In this document: positions 1 through 8,137 of the stretch, piece after piece
Position numbering within the stretch: position 1 is the first letter of the stretch
Layout of the letters: each line of letters begins with the position of its first letter
From: an uncultured Spartobacteria bacterium
GTDB lineage: Bacteria; Verrucomicrobiota; Verrucomicrobiia; Chthoniobacterales; Terrimicrobiaceae
Length of the DNA stretch: 12,735 nt
Assembly (NCBI GenBank): GCA_903915315.1
Contig: CAIWSO010000075.1
Location: 1-12,735 of the forward strand
Direction: 5' to 3'
The notes under the pieces: model-generated
The model's database searches: none
Told to the model about the DNA's origin: nothing
Seen by the model: the letters and a program-made list of their open reading frames with translations, nothing else
Position numbers and translations under genes: made by a program

Positions 1-35
1 AATGGTGTTCATGTGCGAGATAGACTGAAGAAAAA

Positions 36-91
36 AGGGCGGAATGCAATGCCGATGCAAACTTTTTTTGGGGGGCTTTTAGGGCGGAATG
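36..91. repeat. Direct repeat of 11 bp downstream of the YkgJ gene
   Basis: AGGGCGGAATG occurs at 36-46 and again at 81-91, 45 bp apart, in the non-coding 3' flank of the YkgJ gene. Between them are runs of T and G. On the minus strand the copy at 36-46 is followed by a run of six T, but the potential stem before it is only about 3 bp, so I do not call a terminator. The same 11-mer also occurs inside the Minf_1886 gene (8188-8198), which suggests that chance is possible. Confidence 0.4.
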
Positions 92-93
92 GA

Positions 94-417
94 TCAGGTG
101 ATCTCGATTGCCTCGCAGACGTCACGCCAGCCGGGGAAGTTCCATGTATTCGGAAACCCACTGCATTGGTGGGGCTTCACGGGCTGTATGGCGCAATCTC
201 GGCCGTCCAAAAAAATACAGGATTCATCCGGTTTGTCGATGAGGGCGAGACCGTCGCGGCGGGGACGCAATCGCGTGTAACGTTGAATGAACTCGGTTTC
301 CGTGAGTGCCAAAAATCCCGCGATGGCGGAAATGTCGGTTTCCGTGAGTTTAACAAACCCCGGCCAGCGGCAACAATTCGTGCAACGCTGGCAGGCGTAG
401 CGTGGGGAATCACTCAC
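94..417 (-). CDS. YkgJ-family cysteine-cluster protein (putative metal/Fe-S binding)
   Basis: This 107-residue protein carries eight cysteines in the pattern of the YkgJ / CxxCxxCC family: C9, C12, C15 and C16 near the N-terminus, then C67, C75, C85 and C101. Members are thought to bind a metal or Fe-S cluster, but their biochemical role is unsettled. There is no signal peptide or membrane segment, so it is probably cytoplasmic. Translation starts at GTG (415-417), only 4 nt after the hldD stop codon, with no visible Shine-Dalgarno sequence, so it may be translated by coupling to hldD. It appears to be the last gene of the minus-strand run, since nothing codes convincingly in bases 1-93. The overlapping plus-strand frame is judged an antisense shadow. 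Family assignment is fairly sure; function is not. Confidence 0.85.
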   Translation of the reverse strand: MSDSPRYACQRCTNCCRWPGFVKLTETDISAIAGFLALTETEFIQRYTRLRPRRDGLALIDKPDESCIFLDGRDCAIQPVKPHQCSGFPNTWNFPGWRDVCEAIEIT

Positions 418-421
418 GAAA

Positions 422-1495
422 TCAATCGCCGAGGCGTTTGCCGGGGATGAGGTAGTTCACCGCATAATCACGAACGGCATCCTCGAGGGAGGTTGTCGGC
501 TGAGCGTAACCAGCTTCGCGGAGTTTCGAGATATCCGCGCAGGTGTAGTATTGGTATTGATTTTTGAGATTTTCCGGCATGTCGAAATACTCAATCACGG
601 GCTCCTGACCCATTGCGACGAAGAGGGCCGTTGCGAGATCGTTCCAGGTGCGGGCGACGCCGGAACCGACATTGTAGAGTCCGCCTGCATCTTCGTTTTC
701 GGCCAAGTGAAGGGTCATTTCCACGGCGTCTTTGACGTAGATGAAGTCGCGCATCTGTCCGCCGTCGGAGTATTCAGGCTTGTAGCTTTTGAAGAGTCGG
801 ATGCGACCGGTACGCTGGATTTCGTCGAAGGCCTTGCAAACGAGGCTTCGCATATCGCCCTTGTGGTATTCATTTGGGCCAAAAACATTGAAATACTTGA
901 TCCCTACGATCTCCGGAAGAATTTCCTCGTGGTTCGCATAGAGGTCGAAGAGTTGCTTGGAGTATCCGTAGAGGTTGAGCGGACGGAAGCGCGAGAGATC
1001 TTCGGATTTGTCATCCATACCGGCTGAGCCATCGCCGTAGGTCGCGGCGGAGGATGCGTAAACAAATCGGGCCCCAGAAAAAAGCGCCCAGCGGCAGAGT
1101 GACTTTGTGTACGCGTAATTATTGCGCAAAACGAATTCAGAATCCGTGACCGTAGTGGACGAGCAAGCGCCGAGGTGGAAGACGGCGGCGAATCTGCCGA
1201 ATTTGTCGGAGGCCTCCTCGATGCCATTCAAGAATTCATCAGCGGGAACGTAATCCTCAAAAGTGAGTGGGCGAAGATTGCGCCATTTCTCATCCTCGCC
1301 GAGAGCGTCGGTTACGACGATTTGCTCGATGCCACGTTGGTTGAGGGCATGAACGAGTGCACTGCCGATAAATCCTCCCGCGCCGGTGACGAGTACGCGG
1401 GCTTTCTCATGAAGAAGGATATCGCGGGAGTTTTGTTTCTTTTCACCACTGAGGCGTGATCGGGTGGCTTTGTAGGTCGGTGCGTGCTCGCTCAT
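422..1495 (-). CDS. hldD: ADP-L-glycero-D-manno-heptose 6-epimerase
   Basis: HldD (RfaD/GmhD) is a cytoplasmic NADP-dependent short-chain dehydrogenase-like epimerase. It converts ADP-D-glycero- to ADP-L-glycero-D-manno-heptose, the last step in making the heptose precursor of the LPS inner core. Seen here are the Rossmann motif TGAGGFIG (residues 37-44), the YASSAATYG segment (146-154) with the active-site serine, and the catalytic YxxxK as Y176-G-Y-S-K180. Further sugar-epimerase segments are KYFNVFGPNEYHKG (200-213) and RDFIYVKD (249-256). The protein has 357 residues against about 310 in E. coli, and most of the excess is a polar N-terminal extension of about 32 residues before the Rossmann strand. 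No alternative start codon is visible between the ATG and the Rossmann motif. The gene begins 18 nt after the TPR gene and ends 4 nt before the YkgJ gene. Other heptose-pathway genes are not in the window. Confidence 0.95.
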   Translation of the reverse strand: MSEHAPTYKATRSRLSGEKKQNSRDILLHEKARVLVTGAGGFIGSALVHALNQRGIEQIVVTDALGEDEKWRNLRPLTFEDYVPADEFLNGIEEASDKFGRFAAVFHLGACSSTTVTDSEFVLRNNYAYTKSLCRWALFSGARFVYASSAATYGDGSAGMDDKSEDLSRFRPLNLYGYSKQLFDLYANHEEILPEIVGIKYFNVFGPNEYHKGDMRSLVCKAFDEIQRTGRIRLFKSYKPEYSDGGQMRDFIYVKDAVEMTLHLAENEDAGGLYNVGSGVARTWNDLATALFVAMGQEPVIEYFDMPENLKNQYQYYTCADISKLREAGYAQPTTSLEDAVRDYAVNYLIPGKRLGD

Positions 1496-1513
1496 GGGAT
1501 ATTTTGATATTTT

Positions 1514-2158
1514 TTAAAGTTTGAGGCCCAGATTGCTAAATGTCTCATCAAAAAGCAGCGTGTTGGCACCAAAGATGGATTTGGCGGTGGCGGTGTAGGC
1601 TCGGGCTTTTTTGGGGGTTCCATAACGGTATTCCCAAGCCGCTTGGGCGTAATACCAAGCAGGGGAGTTCCCCGGATAGGTGATGTTTTTTATGGAAAGT
1701 TTGGCCTTGGATTCGTCGCCGAACTCAATGTCACAAAGAGCGAGTTTGAATTGCAAAAGCTCATTTCGGGGATCCTGCGCTGACAGCATCTGATAGTATC
1801 GGCGAGCTTCCGTGTATTTTTTTTGAATGAAGAGCAACTCGCCGTAATTGAATGCTGCCGGAAAAAATCCGGGTTTTTTGTTCAAGGAGAGATCGAAGTA
1901 TTTGGTCGCGCTCACGAAGTCCTTTTTCTTCATGTAGACCGACCCGAGCAAGTTGAGGATTTCAGGGTCATAGGGCTTTTCCTTTTCGATTTCGATGAGC
2001 TTTGCTAGGGCCGAGTCGTAGGCTTCTGAACGGAAATCAGCGACAATGGAATCCATTAACGCCTGCGAGGATTCCTCCGCGCTGGGCGACGACAACTGGG
2101 CCAGAACCGCAAAGAGGCACTGGCTTAAAAGCAACGGAATCAGGTGGTAGATTTTCAA
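1514..2158 (-). CDS. Exported tetratricopeptide-repeat protein
   Basis: This 214-residue protein begins with a probable Sec signal peptide: K2, a hydrophobic core through about residue 18 and a likely signal peptidase I site at VLA-Q (after A20). Residues about 38-170 form helical pairs of TPR type, for example the segments around residues 66-99 (asparagine/leucine-glycine-x-x-tyrosine followed by alanine and tyrosine-phenylalanine positions) and 102-134. TPR proteins are protein-protein scaffolds, and a periplasmic location would fit a role in envelope assembly, but no specific partner can be read from the sequence. The start is TTG (2156-2158). It is preceded by an AGG about 6 nt upstream, one of the few ribosome-binding-like sequences in the window, and the signal peptide at its N-terminus supports this start. 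It lies 51 nt after prfC and 18 nt before hldD, so it is probably in the same transcript. Confidence 0.82.
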   Translation of the reverse strand: MKIYHLIPLLLSQCLFAVLAQLSSPSAEESSQALMDSIVADFRSEAYDSALAKLIEIEKEKPYDPEILNLLGSVYMKKKDFVSATKYFDLSLNKKPGFFPAAFNYGELLFIQKKYTEARRYYQMLSAQDPRNELLQFKLALCDIEFGDESKAKLSIKNITYPGNSPAWYYAQAAWEYRYGTPKKARAYTATAKSIFGANTLLFDETFSNLGLKL

Positions 2159-2209
2159 GCCAACCTAATATGCGCCATCCGCTGGTCTGCGAGCAATATC
2201 AAAGCGGGA

Positions 2210-3826
2210 TCAAGACTCAGTGATGGGAGGCGCGTGGGGAGGGGCGGCGGTGAAGGTGAGATCGGCGTTTTTTTCCTCCAAGTAACCGATCGTCCAACTG
2301 CTCGGAAGCAAAACAACCCAAAACCCAAAAGAGTCGCGTGCCAGAGTGCACCCACTCGGAAGCATAATTTCTGGTCTCTCTAAAAACGGGGAACCTTCCT
2401 TGAGAATCCAGCGCGCAAATTGCCACGGGGCTGTCTCCACGCGGCAGTCGGCGCTGTATTCCGTTTCTAGGCGATATTGCATGACTTCAAACTGCAACGG
2501 ACCAACGGCTCCGAGCAGAGGCACACGCGCCACGGCGTCAGGAAGCTCAAATTGTTGAGCCACGCCCTCCTTGAGAAGTTGGTCGAGACCTTCGCGGAAG
2601 CGTTTGAATTTGGCCGTGCTGGAATTGCGAATGTAGGCAAAGCACTCTGGCGGAAAGCGGGGAATCTCGCTGAACTGCAGGGAGGGATCCTCGCTGACGG
2701 TATCGCCGATCAGGAAATCATAATTGCCCACGATGCCGACCACGTCGCCGGCCCAAGCCTCATCGACGGTCTCACGATCCTGCGCAAAAAGACGCTGGGA
2801 GTTTCCAAGGCGGACGGGTTTGCCGGTTCGGACATGCGTTGCCAACATGTCGCGCCGAAAGCAACCTGAGACTACGCGAATGAAGGAAACGCGGTCACGG
2901 TGTTTCGGGTTCATGTTCGCTTGGATTTTGAATATGAAACCAGAGAACGGTTCGTAGTCAGGCTGTACGATCGTGGCTCCGCTTGCCCGAGGGGCGGGGG
3001 AGGGGGCCAGCTTGAGAAAACTATCCAACAAAAGCTGGACGCCGAAGTTGTTCATCGCACTCCCAAAAAAAACGGGGGTCGATTTGCCCGCGCTCACAGC
3101 CTCAAAATCAAAGTCCGTCCCGGCGCCATCGAGCAGCTCGAGTTCGTCGCAAACTTTAGAATAGACATCTGGGGCGAGTGAGGCGCGAACCGCTTCGTCT
3201 TTGATTCCGCCGACGGAAACGGGGGCCCGGTAGGTGCCGCCGGGTGTTCTTTCAAAAAGATGGACGGATTTTTCACGACGGTCGTAAACGCCCTTGAAAT
3301 CCACGCCATCGCCGAGCGGCCAATTCATCGGCAAAGCATGAATGCCGAGAACTGACTCGAGTTCGTCGAGAAGCTCAAGCGGGGGACGCGCTGGGCGGTC
3401 GAGCTTGTTCATGAAGGTGAAGATCGGCACGCCACGCTGACGGCAGACTTCAAAAAGTTTGCGTGTCTGAGTTTCGATGCCTTTACCAGCATCGATAACC
3501 ATGACCGCTGCATCGACCGCGGTGAGAACCCTGTAGGTGTCTTCCGAAAAATCTTTGTGGCCGGGAGTGTCGAGGAGATTCACCACGCACCCGCTGTAGT
3601 CGAACTGGAGGACTGTCGAGGAGACTGAAATGCCGCGTTGCTTTTCGAGTTCCATCCAGTCGCTTGTCGTGGCGCGTTGGTTCTTGCGGGAAGTGACGCT
3701 CCCAGCGAGTTGAACTGCGCCGCCATAGAGGAGAAACTTTTCGGTGAGCGTCGTTTTTCCGGCATCCGGGTGCGAGATGATCGCAAATGTGCGGCGACGC
3801 GAGATTTGTTGAAGTGCGGCACTCAT
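2210..3826 (-). CDS. prfC: Peptide chain release factor 3 (class II GTPase)
   Basis: RF3 is a ribosome-associated translational GTPase that recycles release factors RF1/RF2 after peptide release. The GTPase motifs are all present: G1 SHPDAGKTT (residues 18-26), the RGIS switch region (64-67), G3 DTPGH (86-90), G4 NKLD (140-143) and G5 GSA (255-257). The first 60 residues (AGSV, ARATTSDW-like and ELEKQRGIS blocks) are typical of RF3 and distinguish it from EF-G, as does the length of 538 residues (529 in E. coli) with no EF-G domain IV. Domains II and III follow from about residue 290 to 500. The C-terminal 25 or so residues are proline-rich and probably disordered. The start codon overlaps the stop of the upstream M24 peptidase by 4 bp (ATGA), implying translational coupling. 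No Shine-Dalgarno sequence is evident. Confidence 0.96.
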   Translation of the reverse strand: MSAALQQISRRRTFAIISHPDAGKTTLTEKFLLYGGAVQLAGSVTSRKNQRATTSDWMELEKQRGISVSSTVLQFDYSGCVVNLLDTPGHKDFSEDTYRVLTAVDAAVMVIDAGKGIETQTRKLFEVCRQRGVPIFTFMNKLDRPARPPLELLDELESVLGIHALPMNWPLGDGVDFKGVYDRREKSVHLFERTPGGTYRAPVSVGGIKDEAVRASLAPDVYSKVCDELELLDGAGTDFDFEAVSAGKSTPVFFGSAMNNFGVQLLLDSFLKLAPSPAPRASGATIVQPDYEPFSGFIFKIQANMNPKHRDRVSFIRVVSGCFRRDMLATHVRTGKPVRLGNSQRLFAQDRETVDEAWAGDVVGIVGNYDFLIGDTVSEDPSLQFSEIPRFPPECFAYIRNSSTAKFKRFREGLDQLLKEGVAQQFELPDAVARVPLLGAVGPLQFEVMQYRLETEYSADCRVETAPWQFARWILKEGSPFLERPEIMLPSGCTLARDSFGFWVVLLPSSWTIGYLEEKNADLTFTAAPPHAPPITES

Positions 3827-4944
3827 ATTTCAAAAGGTTTCGGAATTTGGGTGAGGAGTTTCACTCCGTTTTCGCGGATGAGAGCGACGTCCTCGTGTCT
3901 CACTCCGCCCAAGCCAGGGATGTAGATGCCGGGTTCGACTGTGATGATCTGGCCTGGAAAAAACGTGGTTGAGCCGAAGCGAGGGGATTCGTGGACCTCC
4001 AATCCCAATCCGTGGCCGGTGCCATGGAAAAAGCCCTGCCAGCGACCATTGTCGATCTTGGTGGGGTATCCGGATGCGGCAAAAAATTGTTTCAGCTTTT
4101 CATGAATGGGGGAGCCCTCCACGCCAGGCTTCATCGCCTTGATGGCCATTTTCTGGCCCGTGAGACAGGTTTCCCACATGTGACGCTGGGCATCACTCGC
4201 CTTACCGCGAACAACTGTGCGAGTAAGGTCGCCATGGTAACCGCTCCGGGCATCGCGCGGGAAGATGTCGAGAATGATTAATTGATTGGCCAAGAGGGGA
4301 CCGGTGCCACGTGCATGAGGGTCGCAGGCGTGTTCACCACAAGCCACGATGGTATCCCCCCTCGCCACACCGCCGGCCTGGAGGACAGCGGTCTCCATTT
4401 CCAAACGAAGGATCTCAGAGGTGAGCTGCAATCCTCGGTGTTTAAGCGTGAAATCTTTCTGAATTCGAGCGCTGCGCAGGATTTCTAATCCCCGAGTCAT
4501 TCCCGCCTCGGCGATCCGGGTGGCGGCTTCCATCGCTTCAATCTCAGCTAGGGATTTGATTTCCCTTTCCGGTAAAAAGGCCCCTTTCGATGGCTTGACG
4601 GCTAGTCCGAGTGCTTTGAGTTCTTTTGCCAGGCCAAGCGGGAAATCGGATGGAACTTCGACTTTGGTGATTTTTTTGGAAATCAGCCAAGCCATGACGA
4701 CTTTGGCGAATGAGGGACGCTTCGAGGACGTCCGCGCGGCCATCTTTTCAAAATCGGAATAGGCATCAACCACATCGACTTTGGCTTCCGCGCGACCGCG
4801 ATCGACCTCAAGGTCGCTGAGGAGAAGGTGGGATTTTCCCTCAACTTGCAGATAAGAAAAAGCATCCGGAGCGCGAAAACCCGATGCGTAAAGCATATCG
4901 GCATTGGCCTCACTGGAAGCGATGATAAGTTTGGGACGTGCCAT
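3823..4944 (-). CDS. M24-family Xaa-Pro peptidase (aminopeptidase P / prolidase type)
   Basis: This is a 373-residue pita-bread-fold metallopeptidase of family M24, expected to cleave N-terminal Xaa-Pro bonds or Xaa-Pro dipeptides using two metal ions in the cytoplasm. The five metal ligands can be placed: D226 (ILDIFP), D239 (GDLTRT), H311 (in HGTGHGLGLEVHE), E337 (VEPGIY) and E351 (HEDV). H307 and H318 fit the accessory active-site histidines. The spacing between the two aspartates is 13 residues, two longer than in E. coli aminopeptidase P. Residues 1-125 form a short N-terminal creatinase-like domain. It lacks a signal peptide. The stop overlaps the prfC start by 4 bp. The gene follows a 147-bp gap after the DUF1844 gene, so it may begin its own transcription unit. 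Whether it is PepP-like, PepQ-like or another subgroup cannot be decided by eye. Confidence 0.9.
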   Translation of the reverse strand: MARPKLIIASSEANADMLYASGFRAPDAFSYLQVEGKSHLLLSDLEVDRGRAEAKVDVVDAYSDFEKMAARTSSKRPSFAKVVMAWLISKKITKVEVPSDFPLGLAKELKALGLAVKPSKGAFLPEREIKSLAEIEAMEAATRIAEAGMTRGLEILRSARIQKDFTLKHRGLQLTSEILRLEMETAVLQAGGVARGDTIVACGEHACDPHARGTGPLLANQLIILDIFPRDARSGYHGDLTRTVVRGKASDAQRHMWETCLTGQKMAIKAMKPGVEGSPIHEKLKQFFAASGYPTKIDNGRWQGFFHGTGHGLGLEVHESPRFGSTTFFPGQIITVEPGIYIPGLGGVRHEDVALIRENGVKLLTQIPKPFEI

Positions 4945-5091
4945 GTGTGAAAAGGTGACAAAGTAGCATCACATGCCCCCACGGGCTAGAAGAATGGAAC
5001 CATCATGGAGGGGGCCATTCCGAATTGTCGCATTTTTAAGCGTCAGTAAACGAATGACGATAAAGTGCGAGTGCTGCAGATGCGGTTTCTT
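4945..5091. other. Intergenic gap between two minus-strand gene runs
   Basis: This 147-bp stretch separates the DUF1844 stop from the M24 peptidase start, and no coding frame is evident. It contains a 5-bp inverted repeat, CGTCA (5041-5045) and TGACG (5055-5059), separated by 9 nt. On the minus strand this is followed by CTTAAAAATG rather than a uridine run, so it is not a convincing terminator. I could not find a minus-strand promoter with both hexamers good, though the gap is the only place upstream of the M24-prfC run large enough to hold one. Readthrough from the upstream unit is possible. Confidence 0.4.
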
Positions 5092-5499
5092 TTACGCGCC
5101 GTAGCTTTTTGTGAAACGCTTGCGACTTTCGGGTTCCGGCTGATCGGCGGTTTTTACAGACTCGGATGTCGTTTCGGCGATTGGCTCCGGCGTTGGCTGA
5201 GAAGCTGTTTCGGTTGGGGCGTTTGAAGAGGCTTGGACGAAAGCAAGGCGAAGGTCGGCTAGCACGCCTGTGAGCATTTGCGTCTCTTCGTTGGAGAGGT
5301 TTCCGCGAGTTTTATCCTGCAGCATTTCCAGCATGTCTATAAACATGCGGGCATAGGGAAGATTCGTCTCGGGTTGGTTCGTTTGGGGATTGGGGATGCG
5401 GCCAAGGAACATGGCGGCTTGCTGGGCTTGCATCATGACAAGTTCCATGAATCGTTGAGCCATTTCACCAGCGTTGATAGAGTTTCTAACTTCGGCCAT
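5092..5499 (-). CDS. DUF1844 domain protein
   Basis: With the start placed at the ATG of 5497-5499, this is a 135-residue protein. Residues about 11-90 match the DUF1844 pattern as I know it: a methionine- and glutamine-rich helix (FMELVMMQAQQAAMFLG, 17-33), a proline/asparagine turn, then an alpha-helical block with ARMFIDMLEMLQDKT and NEETQMLTGVLADLR. The tail from about residue 92 is rich in proline, threonine, serine and glutamate and ends in basic residues, so it is probably disordered. The function of DUF1844 is unknown. A longer reading back to 5652 would overlap the M16 gene by about 150 bp and adds residues with no family resemblance, so the shorter start, 4 nt after the M16 stop, is preferred. 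No Shine-Dalgarno sequence is seen, which fits coupling to M16 translation. Confidence 0.85.
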   Translation of the reverse strand: MAEVRNSINAGEMAQRFMELVMMQAQQAAMFLGRIPNPQTNQPETNLPYARMFIDMLEMLQDKTRGNLSNEETQMLTGVLADLRLAFVQASSNAPTETASQPTPEPIAETTSESVKTADQPEPESRKRFTKSYGA

Positions 5500-5503
5500 A
5501 GGA

Positions 5504-8137
5504 TTATTTGTTTTCGGTTGGTTGGGTTTTTTCGGGCGGGAGCACAGTCGCTTCCACCGCATTTTCGGATGAGAAGAATTTAGCGGCAACGCGACGGGTA
5601 TCGTCCAGAGAGACTTTTTCGATATCGTCTTTGCGGTGCTTGTAGGAATCAAAGCCCAAGCCCATCAATTCATCGACAGCGCAGGCGGCGGCGAAGGCGC
5701 TGTTGCTTTGATTGCGAATCGCTTCCCCCCCGATGATCTTGGCGCGAGCACGAGTGAGTTCCTCCTCGGTGAGCCCGCCTTTGGCCAAATCGGCAATCTC
5801 GGATCGCATCTCGTCGGTGACGGGAGCGACTTTCTGTGGGTCTGTGCCCAGATAAAAGAGAAATGCGCCCGGGGCGAGACCGCAGAACTGGGTGGCTCCA
5901 ACAAAATAGGCTAGTCCCATCTTTTCGCGAATACGGTTAAAGAAGCGTGAACCGAGATCGCTCGAGGCAACACTGATGAGCTCCAGTGCGATGCGGTCGG
6001 GATCCTTCGCCGAGGCGCCTTGATATCCGATCATCAAAACGGCCTGTTTTTTATCCAGATAGGATTTTGCTGGTGCTACACTGCGATTCGGCTTTGGGGA
6101 GGGGACTTCCTCAAATGCGAGATTCCCCGGAGGGAGGGCGGCGAGGTACTTCTCGAGGAGTTGGCGAACCTCCTCGGCTTTCACATCACCGAAAACGGAA
6201 ACCACGCCGTTGCGGGCGGTGGCGAAGTTTTTGTGAAATTCTTTGAGCTGTTTTTGAGTGATAGCGTTGACCGAGTCGGGGGAGCCCAAGTTGCGAAGCC
6301 CGTAGGGATGGGATCCAAAGAGGTTTTCGCGAACGAGATTGCGGGCGACGGATGTCACTTGTTCTTCGTCGGCTTTGATTCCAGCCACTTGGCTTTTCTT
6401 TTCGAGTTCGATCTCGCGCTCTGGGAACAGGGGATTGAGAAGGACATCCGAAAGAAGCTCTACTCCCAAGGTCAAGTCGGGCTGCATAATTTCCACCCCG
6501 ACGCTGAATGAATTATTCCCGCTATCCGAGCCGATGCTGCCGCCAACGCCCTCGATCTGGTCGGCGAGTTCTTCTGCGGTGCGCGATTTCGTGCCTTTGA
6601 GAAGGGTTTGTGAGTAGAGGCGAGTGATGCCATTAGTTGCCCGTGTCTCAGCGAGGAGTCCTCCACGGAAGACGGCATTGATGGAAACCAGCGGCAATCT
6701 CGCATCTTCGCGCACAAGGAGACGAAGTCCATTCGAGAGAGTGAACTTCTGGATCTCGCCAGGCTTGATGTCCGCCGTACTGGCTTTTTTACCTGCAAGA
6801 GAGCCTGTGGGATTGAGAGACGTGATATTGATGGTGTCATCACGGAGGTATTGGTTCGCCACACGCTGGATATCCGCCTCCGTGACATTACCGATCAAGT
6901 CGATGTAGTGTTTTGAGAAGTTCAGGTTGCGGGTCAGCATCCAGTTTGAGCCGACATCACTCGCTTTACCGCGTGCTGTGGTGAGAGCTCCTAATTGCGA
7001 GGAGAGAATGGAGCGACGGGCTCGGTCAAGTTCCGCCTTTGTCACGCCATTTTTTTTGAGGTTTTCGAGAATGGCGAGGGACTCTTTTTCAGCTGCATCA
7101 CGCTTGTCGGGATCGGTGACGGCTTGCATTACGAAGATACCTTCATTTTGTAGAGAAAACATGCCAGCAGATGCGCTGTGAGCGATCTCCTTGCGCTCAC
7201 GGATCTCACGATTGAGACGAGAACTGGCACCACCGCCGAGGATGTCGCCAAGGATTTCGAGTGCGGGAGTGTCCGAGTTGGTGAGGCCCGGAATGCGCCA
7301 AGAAAGCGAGAGGCGGGAAAGCTCCGTAGGGAATTCCTCGTGAGTCACACGTCGGCCCATTTGTGCTGGCTCGCTGGCGATGTAGACCGGATCGAGTGCC
7401 ACGCGGGGAGTGGATGCAAAATGTTTGCCGAGCTCCTCGTGGATCTTGGAAGCATCGACATCGCCGACCACGACAAAAGTGAGGTTATTTGGAACGTAAC
7501 GGGATTTGTAGTAATTCAGGACATCCTCGCGAGTGAGCTTGTTGTACACGTCGAGATAGCCGATCACCGGATGGCGATACGGGCTTTCCTTGAATACGGT
7601 ATCAAGCATGAGCTGGGAGCTCTGACGACCGGGATCATCAAATCCCATCGCAAATTCGCGTCGGATGACTTCTTGTTCTTTGGTATATTCAGCTTCCGGT
7701 AAGGTCGCATTCTGCATCGCATCGGCCAAGATTTCGACGGCTTCCGAGGCTCCATCCGCAGGGGTATCAATCCAGTAAACCGTGCGATCAAAAGAGGTGT
7801 AGGCATTGATGTAGCCGCCACGGTTTTGGATTTGCTTGGCGATCTCTCCAGGGGCGCGGGATGTCGTCCCTTTGAATAACATATGCTCGAGGATGTGAGA
7901 CATGCCGGCTCCCATCTTTGTTCCCTCGTGGATGCTGCCCGTCGCGCACCACGCTTGAACGCTCGCTACTGGAGCACTTCTGTCTTCCTCGACAATGAGG
8001 GTAAGCCCGTTGTCGTAAGTGAAAACTTGGGCGGCGGACTCAGGCAATGCGGGAGTGGAGCTGGATGCGGCGGGTGCGGGTGCGGACATAAAGAGAAAAG
8101 CAGAGGCGGAAAGGATCAAAAGGCGACGGAGTATCAT
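5504..8137 (-). CDS. Exported M16-family zinc protease, two fused halves
   Basis: This 877-residue protein is an M16 (pitrilysin/processing-peptidase type) metalloprotease that should degrade peptides or misfolded envelope proteins in the periplasm. A signal peptide is visible: RR at 4-5, a hydrophobic stretch to about 18, and a likely cleavage after APA or PAA near 23-24. The N-terminal half has the inverted zinc motif HILEH (H81, E84, H85) and a distal glutamate at E161, exactly 76 residues after H85 as expected. The C-terminal half starts near residue 462. At the aligned position it reads R506...S509-Q510, so it has lost the zinc site. It does retain an RExxGLAY segment (in the sequence IREKMGLAY), typical of the substrate-binding half. 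The gene overlaps the Minf_1886 gene by 4 bp (ATGA) and is followed after 4 nt by DUF1844, so it sits in the middle of a coupled operon. Confidence 0.93.
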   Translation of the reverse strand: MILRRLLILSASAFLFMSAPAPAASSSTPALPESAAQVFTYDNGLTLIVEEDRSAPVASVQAWCATGSIHEGTKMGAGMSHILEHMLFKGTTSRAPGEIAKQIQNRGGYINAYTSFDRTVYWIDTPADGASEAVEILADAMQNATLPEAEYTKEQEVIRREFAMGFDDPGRQSSQLMLDTVFKESPYRHPVIGYLDVYNKLTREDVLNYYKSRYVPNNLTFVVVGDVDASKIHEELGKHFASTPRVALDPVYIASEPAQMGRRVTHEEFPTELSRLSLSWRIPGLTNSDTPALEILGDILGGGASSRLNREIRERKEIAHSASAGMFSLQNEGIFVMQAVTDPDKRDAAEKESLAILENLKKNGVTKAELDRARRSILSSQLGALTTARGKASDVGSNWMLTRNLNFSKHYIDLIGNVTEADIQRVANQYLRDDTINITSLNPTGSLAGKKASTADIKPGEIQKFTLSNGLRLLVREDARLPLVSINAVFRGGLLAETRATNGITRLYSQTLLKGTKSRTAEELADQIEGVGGSIGSDSGNNSFSVGVEIMQPDLTLGVELLSDVLLNPLFPEREIELEKKSQVAGIKADEEQVTSVARNLVRENLFGSHPYGLRNLGSPDSVNAITQKQLKEFHKNFATARNGVVSVFGDVKAEEVRQLLEKYLAALPPGNLAFEEVPSPKPNRSVAPAKSYLDKKQAVLMIGYQGASAKDPDRIALELISVASSDLGSRFFNRIREKMGLAYFVGATQFCGLAPGAFLFYLGTDPQKVAPVTDEMRSEIADLAKGGLTEEELTRARAKIIGGEAIRNQSNSAFAAACAVDELMGLGFDSYKHRKDDIEKVSLDDTRRVAAKFFSSENAVEATVLPPEKTQPTENK

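Noticed and set aside
31..60. Intrinsic terminator for the YkgJ gene
   Set aside because: A T-run is present on the minus strand, but the preceding stem would be only about 3 bp.
13..450. Plus-strand open frame of 145 residues
   Set aside because: It runs antisense to the YkgJ gene and the end of hldD, shows no family pattern, and the minus-strand frame has the conserved cysteine motif.
551..1027. Plus-strand open frame of 158 residues inside hldD
   Set aside because: It is antisense to a well-conserved part of hldD and has no recognisable motif, so it is a codon-bias shadow.
2477..2869. Plus-strand open frame of 130 residues inside prfC
   Set aside because: It is antisense to RF3 domains II-III and has no recognisable domain or start signal.
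5500..5652. Longer start for the DUF1844 protein
   Set aside because: It would overlap the M16 gene by about 150 bp, and the extra residues read as out-of-frame M16 sequence with no DUF1844 resemblance.
6020..6511. Plus-strand open frame of 163 residues inside the M16 gene
   Set aside because: It is antisense to the M16 C-terminal half; the minus-strand frame is continuous and conserved there.
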